Notes: generated from the letters alone by a model not told the origin. A stretch of DNA of 23,121 nt from Duncaniella sp. (GCF_029054785.1 NZ_JAIDEN010000067.1:1-23121); one strand, 5' to 3'; shown: positions 8,432 through 17,458, counted from the first letter of the stretch. Program-made: numbers and translations.

Positions 8432-9253
8432 TCATTCGTCGGGTTTGCGGGCGGTGATGTGGAAACACGGCTGTCCGACTTCATATTTCACATATATCTT
8501 GCCTTCGTCACGCATTGTGAGCAACACTTCCGAAAGCACACCCTTCAGATCGTCGACACTGCGGGCATTGCCGGCTGAGTTGGCAATGAATGAGGCGTAG
8601 GATATGTCGAAAGTCGTCCCAAGCTGATGGACTGAGGAGTCGATTGCGTTTCGGTTGCGCCGGCGCAGGCGTTTGACGGTGCGTGGGGTTCGCAGTATGC
8701 TCGTGACCTTTATGCGGTAGTCGCCTCCGCCTCGCGATTCAAGGCTGTCGCGGAAGCGGCTGCCGATTTCCCTGAGCCTTGCGGCTGCTACGGGGACCAG
8801 GTAGGGACGCGAGAAAATGAGGGTGTCGACAAAATAGTCGGCACAGGTGGTCACTTTCACGATCGGCGAGCGCAGCTGCCAGTGGGAACGGGTGTCGGTC
8901 AGCGGTTCGAGTCCATAGCGCTCGGCTTCGGCCCAGTGGACGTAGTTGCTGTCGTTGAAGGCCTGCCTCATGCTTCCGAAATAGTTGACTTTGAGTCGGC
9001 CGTTGGGGTTCGGCATTTCGGGAAGATGGCCGAGATAGGGGCTGACGGTGTCGACCTCAAGATCATAGACCGATGTGAAGCGTGAGATCTTGACTTCAGG
9101 TACAACAATGGATCCGTCGCTTTCGCCATGATGTGTCGGAGTGCACATGACCACACACAGACTGATGAACAGCATCAGAGGCAACAGTAGTCTGAGGGTC
9201 TTGACGAGGCTGAAACGGCGGCGGGGTTTTCGTCGGCTGACGGGTTGATTCAT
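8432..9253 (-). CDS. DUF5715-family membrane-anchored protein, M15 peptidase-like
   Basis: This 273-residue protein has a basic N-terminus and one membrane segment (about 19-37), with the rest presumably periplasmic. I recognise it as DUF5715, a Bacteroidota family without assigned function. Residues 207-216 read S-V-H-Q-L-G-T-T-F-D, which fits the SxHxxGxxxD zinc-site pattern of VanY/DacB-type M15 D,D-carboxypeptidases, preceded by SILRTP (like the SGYRS region) and followed near the C-terminus by CFHITAR with H265 in place of the usual WH. H209, D216 and H265 could therefore form a zinc site. A role in peptidoglycan trimming is inference. The gene lies 42 bp after queC and 53 bp before the AsmA-like gene. 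Confidence 0.75.
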   Translation of the reverse strand: MNQPVSRRKPRRRFSLVKTLRLLLPLMLFISLCVVMCTPTHHGESDGSIVVPEVKISRFTSVYDLEVDTVSPYLGHLPEMPNPNGRLKVNYFGSMRQAFNDSNYVHWAEAERYGLEPLTDTRSHWQLRSPIVKVTTCADYFVDTLIFSRPYLVPVAAARLREIGSRFRDSLESRGGGDYRIKVTSILRTPRTVKRLRRRNRNAIDSSVHQLGTTFDISYASFIANSAGNARSVDDLKGVLSEVLLTMRDEGKIYVKYEVGQPCFHITARKPDE

Positions 9254-9295
9254 TTCGGATCTTGATGGTTCCGGAGGGGTGGGTATGACCTCCTC

Positions 9296-9943
9296 TTAAT
9301 CGTTATTCAGGACTATACCGGCAAATTCGAGCGCCTCGCGGCGTTCGACACAGGTGCCGCATTTGCCGCAATGGTGTTCGCCACCTTTGTAGCATGAGTA
9401 GGTGTGGGAATAATCCACCCCTATTTCCTTGCCGCGCAGGGCTATTTCACCTTTGGTCATGTCTGTATAAGGCGCGAGAAGCTCCAGATGTTCATAGGTG
9501 CCGTCGGAAATAGCGGCGCCCATCGAACGGATGAATTCCGGACGGCAGTCGGGATAGATCGCATGGTCACCGGAATGGTTGGCGATCATCACCTTTTTCA
9601 ATCCGAAACTTTCGGCAAGTCCGGCGGCTACCGAGAGCATGATCCCGTTGCGGAAGGGCACGACGGTCGAGCGCATGTTGTCATCGGCATAGTGGCCTTC
9701 GGGGATCTCGTCGGCTCCTGAGAGCAGCGAGCTTTTGAAATATTTCCCCATGAAAGCGAGGTCGATCTCGATCCAGCGGATGCCGAGTTGCTCGCAGTTC
9801 CAGCGGGCGCATTCGGCCTCGCGGCGGTTGTGGTTCGAGCCATATTGGAAAGTGACCGCTGCGGCGATCGTGTCGGCGTAGTCATAGAGCATGGTTGTCG
9901 AGTCCATGCCTCCTGAAAGAACTAACAATGTATCTTTTGCCAT
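9296..9943 (-). CDS. queC: 7-cyano-7-deazaguanine (preQ0) synthase
   Basis: QueC converts 7-carboxy-7-deazaguanine to preQ0 using ATP and ammonia, in queuosine tRNA-modification synthesis. The 215-residue length is normal. The ATP-binding PP-loop SGGMDS is at 10-15. The zinc site is given by C184, C192, C195 and C198 (CYKGG...CGKCGTC). AAGLAESFGLKKVMIANHSGDHAIYPDCR-type sequence in the middle is typical of the family, and the end is complete. It sits 33 bp after queF, the enzyme of the next step, so the two are surely co-transcribed. Confidence 0.95.
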   Translation of the reverse strand: MAKDTLLVLSGGMDSTTMLYDYADTIAAAVTFQYGSNHNRREAECARWNCEQLGIRWIEIDLAFMGKYFKSSLLSGADEIPEGHYADDNMRSTVVPFRNGIMLSVAAGLAESFGLKKVMIANHSGDHAIYPDCRPEFIRSMGAAISDGTYEHLELLAPYTDMTKGEIALRGKEIGVDYSHTYSCYKGGEHHCGKCGTCVERREALEFAGIVLNND

Positions 9944-9976
9944 GATTCAGAGTCGGGGTTACGTACTTGATATTGA

Positions 9977-10447
9977 TCAGAAATCAGCCGGAAACGAGGC
10001 GAGAAGTCGCTGGCGGGCCATCTCCTGGTGCTCGCCGTCGCCGTGGTTGGCAAAAGGCAGAATTGCAATGCCGCCTCTCGGCGTGAAGATTCCTTTGACC
10101 TCGATGTAGCGGGGATCCATCAGCGCGATGAGGTCCTTCATGATGATGTTGACGCAGTCTTCATGAAAATCGCCGTGGTTGCGGAAGCTGAACAGATAGA
10201 GTTTCAGACTCTTGCTCTCGACCATCTTCTCGCGCGGGATGTAGGAGATGATGATTTTTGCAAAGTCGGGCTGACCGGTTTTCGGGCAGAGCGAGGTGAA
10301 TTCCGGACAGGTGAAAGTCACGAGATATTCATTGTCGGGATGCTTGTTGATGAAAGTCTCAAGCACCTCCGGCGCATATTGGGTGGGATAGTTGACCTTG
10401 GTGTTGCCTAACAGCGACACTCCTTCAAGTTCTTGTTCTGATCGCAT
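9977..10447 (-). CDS. queF: NADPH-dependent preQ0 reductase
   Basis: QueF reduces the nitrile of preQ0 to the aminomethyl of preQ1, directly after QueC. The protein is of the short unimodular (YkvM-like) type, 156 residues. The signature ESKSLKLYLFSFRNH begins at residue 77; the catalytic Cys is C54 (SLCPKTGQPD) with D61, and the substrate-binding H95-E96 are in GDFHE. I chose the ATG at 10447 as start: two codons further upstream the in-frame triplet is TTG (10453), a less likely start that would add only two residues. It is the first gene after a strong promoter and has a leader of about 110 nt. Confidence 0.95.
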   Translation of the reverse strand: MRSEQELEGVSLLGNTKVNYPTQYAPEVLETFINKHPDNEYLVTFTCPEFTSLCPKTGQPDFAKIIISYIPREKMVESKSLKLYLFSFRNHGDFHEDCVNIIMKDLIALMDPRYIEVKGIFTPRGGIAILPFANHGDGEHQEMARQRLLASFPADF

Positions 10448-10459
10448 AGTCAAAAAGGG

Positions 10460-10478
10460 TTAGAGGTTGTTGCAAAAC
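10460..10478 (+). repeat. GAGGTTGTT repeat-family member in the queF leader
   Basis: TTAGAGGTTGTTGCAAAAC differs from the terminal sequence of the 130-bp element at 12059-12188 (TTAGAGGTTGTTTAAAAAC) at two bases. On the queF transcript it forms a small hairpin, AGGTT / AACCT, ending about 15 nt before the queF start, so it could affect initiation. Family membership is inference from the short match. Confidence 0.4.
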
Positions 10479-10567
10479 CTGTTATAATCGACCTATCGGA
10501 AGGATGCCGCATAAACCGGTGACCGTTGTGGCAGGTTCTGCAACACCACGTTTTTCCATATTAATTG

Positions 10568-10599
10568 CAAATATAACACTTTTTCCCAAGAGGAGCAAA
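10568..10599 (-). promoter_or_regulatory. Promoter of the queF-queC operon
   Basis: On the minus strand TTTG (10599-10596), 20 bp, then TATATTTG (10575-10568) match the Bacteroidota consensus completely. Start would be near 10560, leaving about 110 nt before queF. It is the last good promoter on this strand before aroB, so it may drive queF, queC, the DUF5715 gene, the AsmA-like gene, the HAD gene and aroB together. Confidence 0.8.
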
Positions 10600-10611
10600 C
10601 CGGAAGGAGGA

Positions 10612-10626
10612 CTGTCGGGGCGACAG
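10612..10626 (-). terminator. Hairpin after trpA, possible weak terminator
   Basis: CTGTCG, loop CCC and CGACAG form a perfect 6-bp stem 9 nt after the trpA stop. No T-tract follows, so it may not stop transcription; readthrough from trp into the queF operon is possible. It may instead protect the 3' end of the trp mRNA. Confidence 0.35.
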
Positions 10627-10635
10627 CTGTGACTT

Positions 10636-11408
<773 letters not shown>

Positions 11409-11412
<4 letters not shown>

Positions 11413-12038
11413 TTTGATCTGATTTTTCTGATGAATGATTCAAGTGATTTTGAGTTTTTTACTCCGGGGACTACTTCGAAACAGCTGTTCAAGTCGAGTC
11501 CGGCGAGGCGTGGATGGCTGATGCGCAAGATTTCGGCGTCATCATCCGGCCCGATGCCTCCGCCGAGCATGAAATCGACTTCGCCATTGTAGTGACTCAA
11601 CATGCGCCAGTCGAATTTCACTCCCGTGCCTCCGTGCGACGGGCTTTTGCGGTCAAACACGAAGCGGTCCACGCAGCCGGCATATTGTTCAAGCCTCTGG
11701 AAATCATCCGCCGATTCGATTCCGACGGCTTTCCAGACTTTGAAAAAACCGCGTTTGCGGAGTCTCATGCAGAGTTCCGGGCTTTCGCTGCCGTGGAGCT
11801 GGACGGCTGTAAGGCGATAGCGGCGGACATATTCAATGATCTCATCCTCTTCTTTGTCGACAAACACTCCGACAAAGCCTTTCCGCGGGCGGCTACCAAT
11901 CTCCTGGCTTAGAGGTAAGGCTATGGCGTTGCGCGGCGAGGGGGTGTGGAAAATAAGTCCGAGGTAGTCCGGGTTGCAGGCGGCTATGATCTCCCTGATG
12001 TTGATTTCCGATGCCATGCCGCAGATTTTGATCTCCAT
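11409..12038 (-). CDS. trpF: Phosphoribosylanthranilate isomerase
   Basis: TrpF performs the Amadori rearrangement of N-(5'-phosphoribosyl)anthranilate to CdRP. The 209-residue protein begins MEIKICGM with the catalytic Cys (C6); VQLHGSE and the catalytic Asp in VFDRKSPSHGGTG follow, and MLGGGIGPDD and GLDLNSCFEVVPGVKN form the C-terminal phosphate site. In the last motif, NSCFE replaces the more usual DVSSGVE-type sequence. It is separated from trpC by 194 bp, far more than other trp genes here, because of an inserted 130-bp repeat element. Confidence 0.95.
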
Positions 12039-12058
12039 TTGGTCTGAATTGATGTTAA

Positions 12059-12188
12059 GAGGGTGTTTAATAACAATAGTTAAAATCTGAGCGAAAGTTT
12101 TGAGGTGGATATGGCTCCTTTCTCATTTACAACAATTTATCTAAAAGATACACCACTCAGATTTTAACTCTTGTTTTTAAACAACCTC
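12059..12188. mobile_element. 130-bp MITE between trpC and trpF
   Basis: The element has 33-bp terminal inverted repeats, 12059-12091 and 12156-12188, identical at 30 of 33 positions. They start GAGG(G/T)TGTTTAA and end GTTAAAATCTGAG. It is flanked on both sides by TAA (12056-12058 and 12189-12191), a 3-bp target duplication of the TNA type. It encodes nothing. Such size, ends and duplication point to a non-autonomous element moved by a transposase encoded elsewhere; IS5-like families make TNA duplications, so that is the first guess. In the trp mRNA the arms would form a long hairpin, and no transcription-stopping T-tract is obvious. Confidence 0.85.
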
Positions 12189-12232
12189 TAAGTGGTTGTT
12201 GGGTTTGTGATTTCAGGTATCTGACTCTGCTG

Positions 12233-13006
12233 TCAGATCTCGGCTATGAAATTTTTCAAGGCTTCTCCGGGGGCTGAATGCCTCATGAATGTCTCGCCGA
12301 TCAGAAATCCTCTGAATCCGGCTTCGCGCAGTTTTCTGATTTCGGTCGGCGAACTGAGTCCGCTTTCAGCCACTTTGACAACTTCCGCAGGCAACTCTCG
12401 GACCACTGTTGCCGACAGGTCCGGATCCGTGGCGAAAGTCCGCAGATCGCGGTTGTTGACTCCGACCATATCCACTTCGGGACAGAATCTGTCAAGCTCG
12501 ACGGCATTGTGGATCTCGAAAAGCACCTCCAGTCCCAGCGAATGGGCATAGCGGGTGAAGTCCTCCACTTCGGCAGCGCTCAGGGCCGCGGCGATCAGCA
12601 ATATGGCATCGGCGCCGCAGACGCGGGCTTCGGCTATCTGCCTCCGCGAGACTATGAAGTCTTTCCGCAGCAGTGGAAGCCTCGCACAGCTGCGGGCCAT
12701 TGTCAGATCCGTCAGCGCGCCTCCGAAGTAGACCGTGTCGGTGAGTACCGAGCAGGCTGCGGCCCCGGCTGTCTCATAGTCCGGGACAACTTCATTGACG
12801 AGCGCCATAGGATGGATCTCCCCCTTTGACGGTGACCGGCGTTTGAATTCCGCGATGATGCCGGTCGGGCTTGCCGTCAGGGATTCTTTCATCGAGACTG
12901 TCTGCCGCGCCTCAATGCCTTCCGTCCGGATCTCGCCGAAAATAGAGTCCATTGTCTCGATCTCGCGCCGCTTGTTTGCAATGATATTGTCGAGTATGGT
13001 TGTCAT
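12233..13006 (-). CDS. trpC: Indole-3-glycerol phosphate synthase
   Basis: TrpC closes the indole ring of CdRP with loss of CO2 and water. The 257-residue TIM barrel has the active-site residues E53 and K55 and the SPSKG loop (58-62) in AEFKRRSPSKG, then LLRKDFI with the catalytic Lys, VGVNNRDL and VAESGL toward the end. It is not fused to trpF. Its ATG overlaps the trpD stop by 4 bp (13003-13006). A perfect 7-bp hairpin (ATCTGAC / GTCAGAT) spans its stop codon and may mark the boundary before the inserted repeat. Confidence 0.97.
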   Translation of the reverse strand: MTTILDNIIANKRREIETMDSIFGEIRTEGIEARQTVSMKESLTASPTGIIAEFKRRSPSKGEIHPMALVNEVVPDYETAGAAACSVLTDTVYFGGALTDLTMARSCARLPLLRKDFIVSRRQIAEARVCGADAILLIAAALSAAEVEDFTRYAHSLGLEVLFEIHNAVELDRFCPEVDMVGVNNRDLRTFATDPDLSATVVRELPAEVVKVAESGLSSPTEIRKLREAGFRGFLIGETFMRHSAPGEALKNFIAEI

Positions 13007-14001
13007 AAGCTGTTGATTTCAACGAATTTCTTAAATGTTTCCGCGGCTCTGCCCGAACGGATGCTTTCTTTGGCTTCCTCAATGGCAGTCGTCAGTTCCA
13101 CCTCAGGCTCCAGAGTCCTGATGGCGAATGCCGCGTTTGCTATAACGCAGTTTTCCTGCGCCGGAGTGGCTTCCCCGGCCAACACCGCATCGAAGATCTT
13201 TGCGGCATCGTCGATTGTCTCGCCTCCCCATAGCTCCTCTTCGGCAGCGCGTCGGAAACCCAGGGATTCCGGAGTGACCACCTTCTCGCCCTCGCCGGAG
13301 ACGATTTTGAACGGTGCTGTAAGCGAGATCTCGTCATAGCCGTCAAGCGAGTGGACAATAGTGCACTTGACGCCGGATTTCTGTGCTATGTAGTTGTAGA
13401 GGCGCATCAGTTTCAGGTTGTAGACGCCCAACAGCTGATACTCCGGGAGCGTAGGGTTGACCAGTGGGCCGAGCATGTTGAAAAAATTGCGGACCGCGAG
13501 GGCTTTTCTGACCGGTGCCACGCTCTTGAGCGCGGGACTGAAAAACGGTGCGTGGAGGTAGCTGACGCCAAACTCGTCAAGCGAACGCAGCAACCGGTCG
13601 CGGTCGTCGGTGAAGCGCACTCCGTGGCGTTCGAGCACGTTGCTTGCTCCTGAGACCGAGCTTGCACCATAGTTGCCGTGTTTCACAACCTTGCGCCCTG
13701 TCCCGGCCACGACGAAACAGGTTGCCGTCGAGATATTGAACGTGTTTTTGCCGTCGCCTCCGGTGCCGACTATGTCGATTGCTTTCACCCCTCCCAGATC
13801 GACCGGACGGCGCCTTTCGAGCAGCGCGTCGCGGAAGCCGCTGAGTTCGTCAAGCGTAATGCTTCTCATCAGAAAGACGGTCATGAAGGCGGCGAGCTGT
13901 GCATCGTTGTAGAGGCCGTCGGCTATGTTGAGCAACACATCGCGCGCTTCTTCGCGGCTGAGATTCTTGTGCTCGAACATCTTGTATAGCAGATTTTTCA
14001 T
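13003..14001 (-). CDS. trpD: Anthranilate phosphoribosyltransferase
   Basis: TrpD transfers phosphoribose from PRPP to anthranilate. The 332-residue length and motifs are normal: GTGGDGKNTFNIST (79-92) and KHGNYGASSVSGASNVLE (107-124) bind PRPP and anthranilate. It is separate from trpG (24 bp downstream of it), not fused as in enterobacteria, and its stop overlaps the trpC start. Confidence 0.97.
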   Translation of the reverse strand: MKNLLYKMFEHKNLSREEARDVLLNIADGLYNDAQLAAFMTVFLMRSITLDELSGFRDALLERRRPVDLGGVKAIDIVGTGGDGKNTFNISTATCFVVAGTGRKVVKHGNYGASSVSGASNVLERHGVRFTDDRDRLLRSLDEFGVSYLHAPFFSPALKSVAPVRKALAVRNFFNMLGPLVNPTLPEYQLLGVYNLKLMRLYNYIAQKSGVKCTIVHSLDGYDEISLTAPFKIVSGEGEKVVTPESLGFRRAAEEELWGGETIDDAAKIFDAVLAGEATPAQENCVIANAAFAIRTLEPEVELTTAIEEAKESIRSGRAAETFKKFVEINSL

Positions 14002-14025
14002 CGTTTTTTCGTGTATTGGTGTCTG

Positions 14026-14589
14026 TCAATGGTTCAGCCAGTTCTCAAGGATCGTAAGTCCGTAGGGTGTCAGTATCGACTCCGGGTGAAACTGCAAGCC
14101 GCGGATATCGAGACTCCTGTGGCGCATGGCCATGATCTCTCCGTCGTCGCTCACAGCCGTCACCTCAAGTTCTTCGGGCAGTCCCTCGCGGTCCACTACC
14201 CATGAGTGATAGCGTCCGACCTCGAATTCACACGGCACTCCGGCAAAGATATAGTCGTCGCAGACAAGTCTGGCCGCTGTCTGCACTCCGTGATAGACGC
14301 TTGAAAGATTGCGCAGCCGTGCGCCGAAGCGCTCGCCGATGGCCTGATGGCCCAGACACACTCCGAGGATAGGCTTTTCAGTGGCATAGCGCTCAAGCAT
14401 CTCTTTGAGCAGTCCGGCTTCCGAAGGGATGCCCGGTCCGGGCGAGATGATGATTTTGTCATACTCGGCGATCTCGTCCGGCGTGATGCGGTCGTTGCGC
14501 CTTACATCGGGATTGACTCCAAGCTCACGCATGGCATGGGCGATATTGTATGTAAACGAGTCGTAATTGTCAAACAGTAAGAGTTTCAT
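14026..14589 (-). CDS. trpG: Anthranilate synthase, glutamine amidotransferase subunit
   Basis: TrpG is a class I glutamine amidotransferase that passes ammonia to TrpE. In 187 residues it shows the oxyanion region SPGPGIPSEAG (49-59), the nucleophile C78 in GVCLGHQAIGE, the YHSWVV segment, and the catalytic H168 and E170 in LQFHPESILTPYG. In many bacteria the same subunit also serves p-aminobenzoate synthase (PabA); the position between trpE and trpD makes tryptophan its main task. Confidence 0.96.
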   Translation of the reverse strand: MKLLLFDNYDSFTYNIAHAMRELGVNPDVRRNDRITPDEIAEYDKIIISPGPGIPSEAGLLKEMLERYATEKPILGVCLGHQAIGERFGARLRNLSSVYHGVQTAARLVCDDYIFAGVPCEFEVGRYHSWVVDREGLPEELEVTAVSDDGEIMAMRHRSLDIRGLQFHPESILTPYGLTILENWLNH

Positions 14590-14622
14590 GTCTCAGTGTT
14601 GGTTGAGGTGTTGGTTAAGGCT

Positions 14623-16032
14623 TTATTTTCCGAATTCTTCGGCATAGGTGATTGCCTTGCTCAGTGCGCCGAGCTTGTTGCGTGTTTCCTGGAGCTCGCT
14701 TTCGGCCCTTGACCGGGCCACTATGCCCGCTCCGGCCTGGCAGTAGAGCCGTCCGCCGTGGCTCAGGAAACTGCGGATGGTGATGGCCTGGTTTATGTCG
14801 CCGTTGAAGCCGAGATAGCCTATGCAACCGCCGTAGAGCAGACGGCTGTGAGGCTCGACGGCGTCGATGATCTGCATTGCTCTGACCTTCGGGGCGCCGC
14901 TGAGTGTGCCGGCCGGGAATGAGTCGGCAAACAGGCGGTACTGGTTGACCCCTTCCGGAAGTTCGGCTTTGACGCGCGATACCATGTGGATCACGTGGGA
15001 GTAATACTGTATCTGTTTCAGAAATTCGATCTCCACTTTGCCTCCGCTGCGGCTCAGGTCGTTGCGGGCGAGGTCGACGAGCATGATGTGTTCGGCATTC
15101 TCCTTTTCATCGGTCAGAAGCTCGTCGGCCAGTCGTCGGTCACGCTCCTCGTCTCCCGTGCGGCGGAAAGTTCCGGCGATCGGGTCTATGTAGGCCGTCT
15201 TTCCGCAGATCCGCAGATGGGTCTCAGGCGAGGAGCCGAACACTTTGAAGTTGCCGAAGTCGAAGTAAAAGAGATAGGGCGAAGGGTTGATGCAGCGCAA
15301 AGCACGGTAGACGTTGAACTCGTCGCCGCTGAAACCTCTCGAAAATCTCCGTGACGGGACAATCTGGAATACATCGCCGCGCAGCGAGTGGCCGACACAG
15401 CGCTTTACTGCGCTGATGAAATCCTCGTCGCTCATGCTTGACTCCAGATCGTCGGCGGCTTTGAACGGATATTGAGCCATGTTGTTGTTGTGAAGCACCG
15501 CGATCAGTTCGTCAGTCCCGCTGACTGTGCCTTCAGGGCAGTTTTCAACGATCGTCATCTCGTTTTTGTAGTGGTCGACCTGAATCAGGTAGCGGTAAAG
15601 CACATAATACATGTCAGGGACATCGCAGAAACGGGTTTCGCGAGGACGGATAGCCACATTTTCAAAATAACGCACCGCGTCATAGGCCGTATAGCCCAAA
15701 AATCCGTTGGATATACGGCTGTCCGCGGTGCCTTCGACACGGAAACTCCCGATGTAGCCGCGCAGCTCCTCGACCACGTCGACCGCTCCGTCGGCTATAT
15801 CCTTCCTGATCTCTTCTTCTTCGGGATAGCGCAGCACCACCTGCTCGTTTTCAACCTTGAAGCTCCCGATCGGCTCGACGCCGATGAACGAGACCGCATT
15901 CTGCGAGGCATGATAGTCGGAACTCTCAAGCAGCGCCGACTGCGGATAGAGATCGCGCACTTTCAGATAGACCCCAACCGGTGTCTCAAGGTCGGCCGGG
16001 ATGGTGCGTGTATGCTGGATTATTGTTTTCAT
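14623..16032 (-). CDS. trpE: Anthranilate synthase component I
   Basis: TrpE makes anthranilate from chorismate with ammonia from TrpG, the committed step. The 469-residue protein has the N-terminal LLESS motif (34-38) associated with feedback binding of tryptophan, so the enzyme is probably inhibited by its end product. The chorismate-binding domain shows IAGTFRRTGDEERD, then DLARNDL and the FPAGTLSGAPKVRAM motif in the last third, and ends with GGCIGYLGFNGD and CQAGAGIVARS. It lies 59 bp after trpB and 33 bp before trpG. Confidence 0.97.
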   Translation of the reverse strand: MKTIIQHTRTIPADLETPVGVYLKVRDLYPQSALLESSDYHASQNAVSFIGVEPIGSFKVENEQVVLRYPEEEEIRKDIADGAVDVVEELRGYIGSFRVEGTADSRISNGFLGYTAYDAVRYFENVAIRPRETRFCDVPDMYYVLYRYLIQVDHYKNEMTIVENCPEGTVSGTDELIAVLHNNNMAQYPFKAADDLESSMSDEDFISAVKRCVGHSLRGDVFQIVPSRRFSRGFSGDEFNVYRALRCINPSPYLFYFDFGNFKVFGSSPETHLRICGKTAYIDPIAGTFRRTGDEERDRRLADELLTDEKENAEHIMLVDLARNDLSRSGGKVEIEFLKQIQYYSHVIHMVSRVKAELPEGVNQYRLFADSFPAGTLSGAPKVRAMQIIDAVEPHSRLLYGGCIGYLGFNGDINQAITIRSFLSHGGRLYCQAGAGIVARSRAESELQETRNKLGALSKAITYAEEFGK

Positions 16033-16091
16033 CTTTTATATATTATTGTGTATATGTTGGATTATGCTTTGTTCTTGTCTTGAGAGGGTGC

Positions 16092-17288
16092 TCACTCCCG
16101 GTGCAGAGCTTGCAGATAGGTGTTCATGTCCTTGTCGCCGCGGCCTGAAACGTTGATGACCACCGTCTCGTCACGACCGAATTTCATCCGGTCGAGCACC
16201 GCGAGTGCATGGGCGCTTTCCAGAGCCGGAATGATCCCTTCCAGACGGGTCGCCGTCATTGCCGCGTCCAGAGCCTCGCAGTCAGTCACCGCGATTACTT
16301 TCGCACGGCCCGAACGAGCCAGAAAGGCATGGAGCGGACCGATCCCCGGATAGTCCAGTCCGGCCGAGATGCTGTAAGGCTCCTCGATCTGGCCGTCAGG
16401 AGTCTGCATCACCAGTGTGCGGGCGCCGTGGATGATTCCCTCCGTTCCTTTGTGGATGGTCGCTGCGGTCTGTCCGCTTTCAACTCCCAGCCCTGCCGCC
16501 TCGGCTGCGATCAGCCCGACGGTCGGCTCGTCGATGAAATGATAGAAAGCCCCTGCCGCATTGCTTCCACCGCCGACACAGGCCACCACATAGTCAGGCG
16601 TCTCGCGTCCGATATGGTTCTTGAGCTGGGAGCGGATCTCCTTGCTTATGACCGACTGGAAGTGGGCGACCATCTCCGGATAGGGATGAGGGCCGACGGT
16701 GCTGCCGATGATGTAGAAACTCTCCGGGTTGCAGCACCAGTCGCGGATGGCCTCGTTTGTAGCGTCTTTCAGAGTCCGGTTGCCTGACATGACCGGCACC
16801 ACCGTGGCGCCGAGCATCTCCATGCGCTCCACGTTGGGTTGCTGCCGGGCCACATCCGTAGCCCCCATGTAGACTACACATTCCAGTCCCATCAGCGCAC
16901 AGACCGTAGCCGTAGCAACTCCGTGTTGTCCCGCACCGGTCTCCGCAATGATCCTGTGCTTCCCCATCCTTTTGGCCAGCAGCGCCGAACCGATCGCATT
17001 GTTGATCTTGTGGGCGCCCGTATGGTTCAGGTCTTCCCGTTTGAGATAGATATTCGTCCCGTAGCGCTCGCTCAGCCGCTCGGCCCGGTAGAGCGGCGAG
17101 GGACGTCCGACATAGTCGCGCATCAGCACATCGAATTCTTTTTGGAAATCCTCGTCATCGACATAGCGGTAGAAAGCCTTGCGCAGGTTTTCGACATTGC
17201 CGTGAAGAATCTCAGGGACATAAGCGCCGCCGAAACGGCCATAATAACCTTCCTCGTCAACCGGAAGTATAGACTTGTAAGTGTTCAT
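16092..17288 (-). CDS. trpB: Tryptophan synthase beta subunit
   Basis: TrpB joins indole and serine to tryptophan with pyridoxal phosphate. The 398-residue protein is of the ordinary TrpB1 type: K94 in HTGAHKINNA carries the cofactor, GGGSNAAG binds its phosphate, and the opening GRFGGAYVPE is typical. It is the first structural gene of the operon, an order (BEGDCFA) shared with Bacteroides. It is preceded by about 390 nt of leader holding trpL, an attenuator and a palindromic repeat. Confidence 0.97.
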   Translation of the reverse strand: MNTYKSILPVDEEGYYGRFGGAYVPEILHGNVENLRKAFYRYVDDEDFQKEFDVLMRDYVGRPSPLYRAERLSERYGTNIYLKREDLNHTGAHKINNAIGSALLAKRMGKHRIIAETGAGQHGVATATVCALMGLECVVYMGATDVARQQPNVERMEMLGATVVPVMSGNRTLKDATNEAIRDWCCNPESFYIIGSTVGPHPYPEMVAHFQSVISKEIRSQLKNHIGRETPDYVVACVGGGSNAAGAFYHFIDEPTVGLIAAEAAGLGVESGQTAATIHKGTEGIIHGARTLVMQTPDGQIEEPYSISAGLDYPGIGPLHAFLARSGRAKVIAVTDCEALDAAMTATRLEGIIPALESAHALAVLDRMKFGRDETVVINVSGRGDKDMNTYLQALHRE

Positions 17289-17323
17289 TGTAGTGGATAA
17301 TCTATAATTTGATTGTTTTAGGA

Positions 17324-17454
17324 TATGTTTACTTTTGGCTTATGCTAAGATTTAGGGAATATTTTCAAACCAAATTTTAGAGGTTGTTTTTAAACAACCT
17401 CTAAAATTGACCGGAAATGGCTATAAAGATTTCATAAAGCTAAAAGTAAACATA
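17324..17454. repeat. Concentric palindromic element in the trp leader
   Basis: The outer arms, TATGTTTACTTTT plus about 8 further bases, lie at 17324-17344 and in inverted form at 17433-17454. At the centre is a 36-bp palindrome with perfect 17-bp arms (17373-17408) whose core is GAGGTTGTTT / AAACAACCTC. The centres of both coincide near 17390. At about 131 bp it is nearly the size of the MITE at 12059-12188, whose ends carry the same GAGGTTGTTT. It lies between the attenuator and trpB and would fold strongly in the trp mRNA. Confidence 0.7.
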
Positions 17455-17458
17455 CTCT

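Noticed and set aside
10460..10490. preQ1-I riboswitch next to the queF start
   Set aside because: The stem and 7-nt loop look superficially similar, but the A-rich tail that must pair back into the loop is missing.
12059..12188. CRISPR or riboswitch in the trpC-trpF gap
   Set aside because: There is one inverted pair, no direct repeats with spacers, and a TAA target duplication that fits transposition.
17373..17408. Palindrome as a second Rho-independent terminator of the trp leader
   Set aside because: The 17-bp arms do fold, but no T-tract follows on either strand beyond AATT. The core matches the repeat family, so I treat it as a repeat.
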